From Gammaproteobacteria bacterium (lineage in GTDB: Bacteria > Pseudomonadota > Gammaproteobacteria > S012-40), in the NCBI GenBank assembly GCA_029857925.1, contig JAOUGF010000128.1, positions 1 to 6,358 on the forward strand: a DNA stretch of 6,358 nt. The letters run 5' to 3'. Numbering within the stretch: the stretch's first letter is position 1; every line of letters starts with the position of its first letter. The notes under the pieces were generated by a model. That model was not told the origin of the DNA. It did not search any database and saw nothing but the letters and a program-made list of their open reading frames with translations. Shown piece by piece: positions 1 to 5,649 of the stretch. A program made the translations under genes and the position numbers.

Positions 1-941
1 CCCAACTCTTTTTCGCTGCCTAACAAATGATCCGGATCGTATAGTTTAAATGCAAGCCCCAAGATCGTCGCGACGGGCCCCAACGTAATGTAACGCTTGT
101 CCCACGTAACGCGTATTCCCAAGACATTTTTTTTGCCTTCAAATTCGCCACGGCACACGATTCCGTAATCCGGGATTCCACCGGCGTCACTACCGGCCTC
201 TGGACTGGTCAGCGCGAAGCAGGGGACTTCCGTGCCGACGGCAAGACGCGGTAAATAGTAATCCTTTTGTTCTTTGGTACCATAATGCAACAAAAGCTCG
301 GCCGGGCCCAAAGAATTGGGCACCATGACCGTTACCGCGCTCGCGATGCTGCGGCTCGCGATTTTCATCACGACACTGGAATGCGCCAATGCACTAAACG
401 CAAGTCCACCGTATTCTTTCGGAATAATCATACCGAAAAATTTATTCTGCTTAATAAACTGCCAGACCTCGGGCGGTAGATCCATATCTTCGTGATTAAT
501 TTTATAATCATTAATCATTTCACATAGGCGTTCTACGGGCCCGTCCAAAAACGCCTGTTCTTCCGCCGTCAATACGGGAGTTGGAAAATCCATCAATTGG
601 CGCCAATTCGGACGCCCGCTAAAAAGCTCCGCATCCCACCAAACGCTGCCTGCCTCTATCGCCTCGCGTTCTGTGCGTGACATGGGCGGGAGTATGCGTC
701 GAAACACACTCAGGATGATATTGGTGAAAATCCTGCGCAAGGGCGGAATATTCGCAAATAAAATCACGGCGGTGATGAGCGCCAAGGCCACCGGTTGATC
801 AAGAATGGAAAGTTGTCCCCACCCCTGGCAATAGGCCAGCGCCAGCAGGAGGGCGATACTCCAGACTAAAATGGGCGCCTTAAAATAGGCCATTACCCAG
901 ACTGCGCCAATAGCCGCTATTATGATAAGGTATATTGACAT
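1..941 (-). CDS. fadE: Acyl-CoA dehydrogenase FadE, N-terminal part (gene runs off the left edge)
   Basis: FadE carries out the first step of fatty-acid beta-oxidation, the FAD-dependent oxidation of acyl-CoA to trans-2-enoyl-CoA. I translated the minus strand by hand from the ATG at 941-939; 313 full codons are visible and no stop is reached. Residues 1-65 are strongly hydrophobic with about two to three membrane segments, as in the membrane-anchored gammaproteobacterial form of roughly 800 residues, so about 60% of the protein lies outside. The conserved block PPMSRTEREAIEAG is at 85-98, then TAEEQAFLDGPVE at 125-137 and KEYGGL at 175-180. The acyl-CoA dehydrogenase middle-domain signature CFALTSPEAGSDAG is at 241-254, and WDKRYITL follows at 280-287. 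All match the E. coli FadE pattern as I remember it. The catalytic glutamate region lies beyond the window. The start is supported by a near-perfect ribosome binding site. Nothing appears broken in the visible part. Confidence 0.95.
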   Translation of the reverse strand, partial: MSIYLIIIAAIGAVWVMAYFKAPILVWSIALLLALAYCQGWGQLSILDQPVALALITAVILFANIPPLRRIFTNIILSVFRRILPPMSRTEREAIEAGSVWWDAELFSGRPNWRQLMDFPTPVLTAEEQAFLDGPVERLCEMINDYKINHEDMDLPPEVWQFIKQNKFFGMIIPKEYGGLAFSALAHSSVVMKIASRSIASAVTVMVPNSLGPAELLLHYGTKEQKDYYLPRLAVGTEVPCFALTSPEAGSDAGGIPDYGIVCRGEFEGKKNVLGIRVTWDKRYITLGPVATILGLAFKLYDPDHLLGSEKEL

Positions 942-1124
942 GACTTATGCACCTCCTATTGCTAAAATCTGTCGAACATCAACAAGCTCGCCGACGATCA
1001 CACGTAAAATATACTGGAGATGATTGGCGGTGATGAATGGCTATGATAGCGGCAGACCATTCTAAAATCTTAAGCCTATTATGCAGTTAGCGCAATAATT
1101 AGTTAGTCTCAACAAGGAATTATT
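942..1124. other. Divergent intergenic region between fadE and the Sel1-repeat gene
   Basis: The spacer must hold the promoters of two divergently transcribed genes. I see the fadE ribosome binding site (951-957) and an AAGGA site for the plus-strand gene (1114-1118). Several AT-rich hexamers resemble -10 boxes, for example TATTAT at 1077-1082 on the plus strand, but none has a good -35 partner at 16-18 bases. I see no clear FadR-type operator (a palindrome around TGGTCnGACCA), so the fadE control seen in E. coli is not evident. No tRNA or riboswitch-like structure was recognised. Confidence 0.5.
951..957 (-). promoter_or_regulatory. Ribosome binding site of fadE
   Basis: The minus strand reads AGGAGGT here, nine bases ahead of the ATG at 941-939. 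It is a near-perfect anti-16S match and fixes the fadE start. Confidence 0.85.
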
Positions 1125-1835
1125 ATGTCAAGTTCCATTAATCGAGGATTTAGGGTTGGAATTGTGTTACTTGCTACTATGGCGTACGGTCATCCGTTGT
1201 GTGCTCACACGTTAGAAGAGGGTCGCCAGGCGTATGTTCGACAGGAATACAAAAAAGCGGTGGAAATATTGCTGCCGATGGCAAAACAGGGCATTGCAAG
1301 GGCGCAAATGTTACTTGGCACAATGTATAAGGATGGAAACGGTGTCGCGACTGACATAGGTTTAGCGTTTATGTGGATACAAGCGGCAGCGTTACAGGGC
1401 GACAAAGAAGCGCAAGTGGCATATGGTCACATGTATCACAATGGACAAGGTACGAAACGAGATTTTACACAGGCATTACGCTGGTACGGTGATGCGGCGA
1501 TGCAAGGGTATGCGGAGGGCGCATATGAGCTCGCCAATATGCACGCGACAGGGGAAGGGACGCTGCAAAATTTTGAAGAAGCAGTAAAATGGTATCGTGT
1601 GGCGGCTGACCAAGGCCATGCACTGGCAATCTTTCACTTAGGTTTACTCTTTGCGGAAGGCAAAGGAGTGCATCGTGATCTACAAAATGCTTATTTTTAT
1701 TTAAATATCGCAAAATATTCGGGCGTGGCCAAGGCCGTATTTCCACTGGCGGAATTGGAAGGCAAATTAAAAGCTGTGGAATTAGTCAGTGTAAATAAGA
1801 AAATTAAATATTGGAAGACGGCACATCCGCGTTGA
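1125..1835 (+). CDS. Secreted Sel1-repeat (TPR-like) protein
   Basis: This 236-residue protein is predicted to be exported and to act as a protein-binding scaffold; the partner is unknown. The N-terminus looks like a signal peptide: basic R7 and R10, a hydrophobic core at 11-22, and a plausible cleavage after PLCA (residue 27). After a half-repeat at about 31-52, four Sel1 repeats follow with an exact 36-residue period, opening with AKQG at 53, ALQG at 89, AMQG at 125 and ADQG at 161. Each contains the hallmark glycine turn (DGNGV, NGQGT, TGEGT, EGKGV) followed by the A-x-x-W/Y helix. A degenerate fifth unit begins near 196. The tail is lysine-rich. The ATG has an AAGGA site six bases upstream. 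Sel1 proteins act in stress signalling, envelope functions and, in Legionella, host interaction; nothing here decides between these. The next gene begins 87 bases downstream on the same strand and may be co-transcribed. Confidence 0.9.
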   Translation: MSSSINRGFRVGIVLLATMAYGHPLCAHTLEEGRQAYVRQEYKKAVEILLPMAKQGIARAQMLLGTMYKDGNGVATDIGLAFMWIQAAALQGDKEAQVAYGHMYHNGQGTKRDFTQALRWYGDAAMQGYAEGAYELANMHATGEGTLQNFEEAVKWYRVAADQGHALAIFHLGLLFAEGKGVHRDLQNAYFYLNIAKYSGVAKAVFPLAELEGKLKAVELVSVNKKIKYWKTAHPR

Positions 1836-1909
1836 AAATGCTCACACTTTAGATCATGTAAATATTGGCCTATTACGTGCGATAAACTGGCATGTATTGG
1901 GTGCGTGTC

Positions 1910-1916
1910 AAGGTGG
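1910..1916 (+). promoter_or_regulatory. Ribosome binding site that decides the start of the Hpt/receiver gene
   Basis: AAGGTGG lies six bases before the ATG at 1923. It sits inside the longer reading frame that would begin with GTG at 1905, and that GTG has no comparable site, so the ATG is the better start. Confidence 0.7.
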
Positions 1917-1922
1917 TTGCAA

Positions 1923-2744
1923 ATGTCAAGCAGCGATGAGCAGAAATTAGGTTTGGATTTCCTCACCAAACTTAAACGAAATTATATCGACGAGTTGCCA
2001 GAACGGTTAGACCGGATAGAATCCGAACTGCTTAACGTTGAAAAAAACGGGGACCACTCAGGAGAGACCTTTAATTCAATTTTTCGACACATTCATAGCC
2101 TAAAGGGTAGCGGCGGCACCTATGGTTTTTTTATCATTTCGACGATATGTCATAAATTTGAAAACTATCTAAGAACGGTCGGGGATAATAGCGCTACACC
2201 TCAACTAAAAAGAGAAGATATTAAATCTTGTTTGCAGTTTTTAGATTTATTAAAAGATACCGCAGAGAAAGCCGCGGCAGGCGTAACGGATTTCTCCGAA
2301 GTTGAAGCAGAACTCGCCATGTTGCAGGAGCAGGATCAAAATGCCATTCGACCGCTAAAGGCGAAAATCGTCACGAATTCACGCGTAGTTTCCAGTTTTT
2401 GTAAAGGAATTATGAGCGAACTCGGCATAGAGTCGGAATTGTCCGACAATAGTTATAGCGCATTACTCCAGTTGTTGACATCATCCTATGACATACTCAT
2501 TACGGACGCGGAAATGCCATTACTCACCGGTAGCGCACTGATTGCGGCCGTGAGATTATCGGAACGGAGAAATAAAACCATACATACGGTACTGATTACA
2601 TCCAGCAATGCGCTTCAGCAACGTAGCAACCGAGAAATTGACCCCGATTATGTCTTGCATAAAGACAAAGACCTAGCCTTCCATCTTGAACAGACACTAC
2701 AGTCAATACTAAATAAAGCCAAACGCCAGAAATTAGCGGGCTAA
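1923..2744 (+). CDS. Hpt-domain protein with a C-terminal degenerate receiver domain
   Basis: A 273-residue cytoplasmic signalling protein, probably a phosphotransfer component of a multistep phosphorelay. The frame could open at GTG 1905, but the ribosome binding site favours ATG 1923; residues are numbered from that ATG. The N-terminal part (about 10-120) is helical and carries the Hpt phosphoacceptor motif HSLKG, with the likely phosphorylated histidine at 58 followed by GSGGTYGF. A charged linker follows at about 115-145. The C-terminal part (about 147-265) has the receiver layout: the aspartate at 195 within ITDAEMP, the threonine/serine switch in LITSS near 226, and a lysine at 247. The acidic pair that normally binds Mg2+ at the end of strand 1 is replaced by Thr-Asn (151-152), and the residue after the lysine is Asp rather than the usual Pro. 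Hpt before receiver is also the less common order. No histidine kinase gene is adjacent. There are no membrane segments. Its true partner is not visible. Confidence 0.85.
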   Translation: MSSSDEQKLGLDFLTKLKRNYIDELPERLDRIESELLNVEKNGDHSGETFNSIFRHIHSLKGSGGTYGFFIISTICHKFENYLRTVGDNSATPQLKREDIKSCLQFLDLLKDTAEKAAAGVTDFSEVEAELAMLQEQDQNAIRPLKAKIVTNSRVVSSFCKGIMSELGIESELSDNSYSALLQLLTSSYDILITDAEMPLLTGSALIAAVRLSERRNKTIHTVLITSSNALQQRSNREIDPDYVLHKDKDLAFHLEQTLQSILNKAKRQKLAG

Positions 2745-2849
2745 CGATTTAGGGACAACTTTAAAAACTCGATCAAGGGACGCCAAGTAGAAGGTCTGAA
2801 TGTAACGGGTAAAAATATACTATTTAACATAATATACATTATGCGTACA

Positions 2850-3049
2850 TGCAAGATTGGGTCTGGCCATGTGCCATTTAATAAACAAACACTGGAACGG
2901 CTAACCCTTCTGGCGGAAACAGGAAAATAATGCCCGTTATAGACAAGATTTTCCCATTTGAGGGGATGGTAGATACACACAAATATGATGAACTCGGGCA
3001 CAAAAGAGGGAATGTGGTAGTGACTGTGAATCAAATTATATATAATTGA
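2850..3049 (+). pseudogene. Frameshifted 3' remnant of a medium-chain (zinc-type) dehydrogenase/reductase gene
   Basis: Two plus-strand frames together read like the C-terminus of an MDR-family alcohol dehydrogenase or quinone reductase. The first ends ...NKQTLERLTLLAETGK and hits TAA at 2928-2930. The second resumes at 2930 with MPVIDKIFPFEG..., then GHKRGNVVVTV, and stops with TGA at 3047-3049. Family members typically read 'L..L.E.GK..PVID..FPF......H.Y...G...GNVVI' without a break here. Restoring one A in the AAAA run at 2924-2927 joins the frames (GK-I-MPVIDK), so a single-base deletion is the simplest explanation. Only about 60 C-terminal residues are recognisable. The catalytic and NAD(P)-binding domains are missing, and 2745-2850 reads open but matches nothing I know. 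The rest of the 2745-3095 gap holds no other gene that I can support. Family membership is from memory of the pattern; zinc dependence is not shown. Confidence 0.68.
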
Positions 3050-3095
3050 CAAATTAGTGGTTTTCACGCGCCAACGATCAAAGCGGCACAGGCCA

Positions 3096-3452
3096 CTACT
3101 TACCTTCTTTTAATTGTGTTAGAACATTATAGTCTTCAAATATGGCCCAAAACGTGAAAAGATAACCCACCGCAGCCAAAGGCCCTGATAGCCAAAGGCC
3201 CAACAGCACCGCCAGACCGCCCGCAGCGCTCAAAATAAGCGGCCGATTAAAACGGTGTACGCGAAAGCTTGCATAAATAGTCAATATTACAAGCGCAAAC
3301 GCGGCAATCAATGCGGGGATGAGGACGGCGTCATTCAATAAAAATTCCGCGCCTTGCACGCGCACAAAGACGATCACCGGACCAACGCTAAACGCGACAG
3401 CGCCGATGGCTACGGCTAGTAGCAACGCACACAGTTGAACAATAAAGTACAT
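3096..3452 (-). CDS. Small integral membrane protein of unknown function
   Basis: I do not recognise this 118-residue protein. It is mostly hydrophobic. One segment covers about residues 3-31 with no charged residue, a second about 43-62, and a third, long enough for one or two passes, about 71-105. Short charged stretches separate them: R31-V-Q-G-A-E36 and a basic loop RVHRFNR at 64-70. The C-terminus (106-118) is polar and charged. The basic loop suggests that side faces the cytoplasm. No cysteine pair, metal motif or enzyme signature is visible. The ATG is preceded by AGAGGA on the minus strand about five bases upstream. It lies 59 bases after the stop of the ABC-transporter ATPase gene in the same direction and has a good promoter of its own, so a role in peptide transport should not be assumed. 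Being a real gene is supported by length, coherent hydrophobic pattern, ribosome binding site and promoter. Confidence 0.75.
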   Translation of the reverse strand: MYFIVQLCALLLAVAIGAVAFSVGPVIVFVRVQGAEFLLNDAVLIPALIAAFALVILTIYASFRVHRFNRPLILSAAGGLAVLLGLWLSGPLAAVGYLFTFWAIFEDYNVLTQLKEGK

Positions 3453-3481
3453 TCCCGTCCTCTACAAATGCGACAGCGCAA

Positions 3482-3509
3482 ATTATAGGGGCGGATTATA
3501 CCTTACCAA
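3482..3509 (-). promoter_or_regulatory. Sigma70-like promoter for the small membrane protein gene
   Basis: On the minus strand the -35 box TTGGTA (3504-3509) is followed by a 16-base spacer and a consensus -10 box TATAAT (3482-3487). Transcription would start near 3475, giving a leader of about 24 bases before the ATG at 3452. The -35 box lies within a few bases of the upstream ATPase stop codon (3512-3514). A second TATAAT at 3495-3500 has no good -35 box. Confidence 0.6.
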
Positions 3510-3511
3510 GA

Positions 3512-4513
3512 CTACAAGGGGAAATGACAAGCGACCTGGTGACCCTCACCGCAGGATTTTAATGTAGGCGCCTGCTGCTTACATTGATCCGGTTGACCCT
3601 TTTCAGCAAAGATCGGGCACCGCGGGGCAAAGCGGCAGCCCTGATCTTCACTCGAAAAATCAAATACATCCCATGCTGCAGTATTCGCAAGTTTAGGTGC
3701 CTTGACGATGGTCTTGCTCTGTTTGACGTGTAGCGAGGACCACAAAATTTCAGTATAAGGATGATGAGGGTGCTTGGCGACCTGTTTAGCGCCCCCAATT
3801 TCGACTATCCTACCCAGGTACATCACCGCAACACGGTGACTCACTAATTCCATTAGGCGCAAATCATGGGTAATAAACAAATAAGAAAGCCCTAATTGCT
3901 TTTGCAGATCCACCATAAGGTTGATAACCTGCGCTTGTATCGACACATCCAGCGCGCTGGTAGGCTCGTCTGCGACGATGAATTTTGGGTTGACGGATAA
4001 GGTACGTGCTATGCCGACGCGGCGTTTTTCCCCCCCTGAAAGTTCAGAAGGAAAATTGGAAAGCTTATTCTTTTTCAGATTTACCATTTCCAACAATTCA
4101 TACATACGCGTATTGACCGCGCTGTCATCTAATTCTTTGTGATGAATTTTAATGGTCTCGCTCAAGATTTGTCCGATGCGCATTTTAGGGTTCAGCGCGG
4201 CATCCAAATCCTGAAAAATCATTTGAATTTTGGATCTCATCGGACGAAAATTTCTGTTCGTCATTGGCACAATATCTATGCCGTCGTAAACGATGCTCCC
4301 TGAAGTGGGTTGAGATAATTTCAAAATAAGTTTGCCAGTGGTAGTCTTCCCGCAACCCGACTCACCTACCAAGCCTAACGTTTCCTGGCTATTCACCTCA
4401 AAGCTGACGCCATCCACCGCGGGTATCGTTTGTTTTTGCAGAAACGACATCACCCCTTTCCCCTGCGAAAAATGTTTTTTCAGGTCGGTTACTTTTAATA
4501 TGGCGTCGTTCAT
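3512..4513 (-). CDS. Peptide ABC transporter ATP-binding protein, DppF/OppF type
   Basis: Second nucleotide-binding subunit of a di/oligopeptide importer; it hydrolyses ATP at the inner face of the membrane together with the DppD-type partner. The frame is open further upstream to an ATG at 4573, but that start would lie inside the preceding gene and adds a non-homologous leader. The ATG at 4513 has GGAG seven bases upstream and opens with the family-like MNDAILKVTDLKKHF, giving 333 residues, a normal family length. Walker A is GESGCGKTT (50-58), Q-loop Gln101, signature LSGGEKRR (158-165), Walker B IVADEP (179-184) with catalytic Glu183, and H-loop His216. The oligopeptide-transporter C-terminal region follows, with HPHHPYTE near 248-255 and GCRFAPRCP at 292-300. 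Cysteines 293, 299, 311 and 321 (also 329) resemble the cluster reported to hold an iron-sulfur centre in some relatives. All ATPase motifs are intact. Whether di- or oligopeptides are carried cannot be told. Confidence 0.93.
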   Translation of the reverse strand: MNDAILKVTDLKKHFSQGKGVMSFLQKQTIPAVDGVSFEVNSQETLGLVGESGCGKTTTGKLILKLSQPTSGSIVYDGIDIVPMTNRNFRPMRSKIQMIFQDLDAALNPKMRIGQILSETIKIHHKELDDSAVNTRMYELLEMVNLKKNKLSNFPSELSGGEKRRVGIARTLSVNPKFIVADEPTSALDVSIQAQVINLMVDLQKQLGLSYLFITHDLRLMELVSHRVAVMYLGRIVEIGGAKQVAKHPHHPYTEILWSSLHVKQSKTIVKAPKLANTAAWDVFDFSSEDQGCRFAPRCPIFAEKGQPDQCKQQAPTLKSCGEGHQVACHFPL

Positions 4514-4520
4514 ATATTTA

Positions 4521-4524
4521 CTCC
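4521..4524 (-). promoter_or_regulatory. Ribosome binding site that decides the DppF/OppF-type start
   Basis: GGAG on the minus strand, seven bases before ATG 4513. It lies in the 38-base gap after the preceding ATPase gene and favours this start over the in-frame ATG at 4573. Confidence 0.6.
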
Positions 4525-4551
4525 GTAAGCCTATTGGTGCGATCAAAAAGA

Positions 4552-5649
4552 CTAGTCGGCATAGAGCCAACATCTAATTTTATGGCCCGTAGAGACGTCA
4601 GCCAGCGGTGGTTCTTCGCTCTTGCATCTTTCTTCTATTGATTTATTGATGCGTTGGCAACGTGTCGCGAACCGACAGCCTTTGGGGACATTGATCGTAT
4701 CGAGTACCTCACCGTCTATGGAATTCAGGTGCCCTTGCGTTGAAAGATTGTCTTCTTTAGGGATTGATTTCAGTAGCGCTTCAGTATAGGGATGGGATTT
4801 GCCATCAGAGTGATCGATCACAGCCGCAGAAGGACCGGATTCCATCACGCGACCACCGTACATGACGGCGATTTTGTTAGACAGCCTACCGATCACGCCC
4901 ATATCATGGCTGATAATCACGATCGTAACACCTGTCTGCTCACGCAATTCCTCAAGGAGATCCGCAATCCTTGATTGTATTGTTGCGTCCAAACCCGTAG
5001 TGGGTTCATCCGCGATGAGTAATTTCGCCTCGGATGACAACGCCATCGCAATCATTGCGCGTTGGCACATACCGCCGGAAAGTCCATAGGGATGATTAAA
5101 AAAGCGCAACTTGGGCGAATCGATTTTTACTCTATCTAACCAATAAAGTGCGCGATCCTTCGCCTCCTCACGTGCTTTATAGGGCGTATGTTTGATAATA
5201 TTTTCTACGATCTGATGCCCTATCGTAAAAAACGGGTTCATCGCGGATTTTGGGTTTTGAAAAATCATCGCAATTTCCTTCCCGCGTATTCCCTCCATAT
5301 TTGCTTCTAAACGCCGTTGCCACTGCGCATCTTCTTTTTCGATGCCCATAACCCGCCCGTTCTCTTCCGTAACATTGAGATGATCTTTCAATCCATCCAG
5401 CAAATTGATTCTTTTTTCCCCTTGATACCATACCTCGCCAGAGATTATCCCGGGCCGTGCCGCAATAAGTCCCATAATCGAAAGCATTGTGACGCTTTTA
5501 CCACTGCCGCTTTCGCCGACGATACCCAGCGTATCTCCTTTATTCACTTCCAAATCCACCCCATCTACGGAGCGTATAAAGGCCTGTTTGGCGCGGGAAT
5601 AAAAATAGGTTCGCAGATTCTCAATTTTTAATAACGGAGAGGTGCTCAT
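4552..5649 (-). CDS. Peptide ABC transporter ATP-binding protein, DppD/OppD type
   Basis: First nucleotide-binding subunit of the same importer, 365 residues. Walker A is GESGSGKS (45-52), Q-loop Gln131, signature LSGGMCQR (190-197), Walker B LLIADEP (210-216) with catalytic Glu215, D-loop GLDAT (219-223), and H-loop His248. The stretch between Walker A and the Q-loop is long: about 45 charged residues (78-124) are present where compact DppD/OppD proteins have roughly 20. This accounts for the size above the usual 320-340 and is seen in one known subset of the family. The C-terminal oligopeptide-transporter region has HPYTEALLKSIP at 286-297 and four cysteines (325, 331, 342, 360) spaced as in the partner ATPase, possibly an iron-sulfur site. 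The start ATG overlaps the stop of the permease gene (ATGA, 5649-5646), so translation is probably coupled. A weak GAGGGG site lies 11 bases upstream inside the permease gene. Confidence 0.94.
   Translation of the reverse strand: MSTSPLLKIENLRTYFYSRAKQAFIRSVDGVDLEVNKGDTLGIVGESGSGKSVTMLSIMGLIAARPGIISGEVWYQGEKRINLLDGLKDHLNVTEENGRVMGIEKEDAQWQRRLEANMEGIRGKEIAMIFQNPKSAMNPFFTIGHQIVENIIKHTPYKAREEAKDRALYWLDRVKIDSPKLRFFNHPYGLSGGMCQRAMIAMALSSEAKLLIADEPTTGLDATIQSRIADLLEELREQTGVTIVIISHDMGVIGRLSNKIAVMYGGRVMESGPSAAVIDHSDGKSHPYTEALLKSIPKEDNLSTQGHLNSIDGEVLDTINVPKGCRFATRCQRINKSIEERCKSEEPPLADVSTGHKIRCWLYAD

Noticed and set aside
267..479. Plus-strand 70-residue open frame inside fadE
   Set aside because: It is antisense to strongly conserved FadE sequence and has no domain or ribosome binding site support.
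1905..1922. GTG start for the Hpt/receiver gene
   Set aside because: The AAGGTGG site lies within these codons and is correctly spaced for ATG 1923.
1465..1969. Minus-strand open frames opposite the Sel1-repeat gene
   Set aside because: They mirror the periodic Sel1 coding sequence and have no independent features.
3034..3047. Perfect 14-base AT-only palindrome (AATTATATATAATT)
   Set aside because: It is low-complexity, overlaps the end of the dehydrogenase remnant and has no GC stem, so it is neither a convincing operator nor a terminator.
2930..3049. Small 39-residue plus-strand gene with its own ATG and AGGA
   Set aside because: Its sequence reads as the C-terminal tail of an MDR dehydrogenase continuing from the frame just upstream, so it is a fragment rather than a gene.
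2741..3067. Minus-strand 108-residue open frame covering the whole gap
   Set aside because: It lies opposite the dehydrogenase remnant, overlaps the 3' end of the Hpt gene, has no convincing ribosome binding site and no recognisable domain. The plus strand explains the sequence better.
3055..3098. Inverted repeat TAGTGG...CCACTA flanking the end of the small membrane gene
   Set aside because: Only six base pairs with a loop of about 30 bases and no T-run; too weak to call a terminator.
4514..4573. N-terminal 20-residue extension of the DppF/OppF-type ATPase from ATG 4573
   Set aside because: It overlaps the preceding gene, is not family-like, and the internal ATG 4513 has a well-spaced GGAG.
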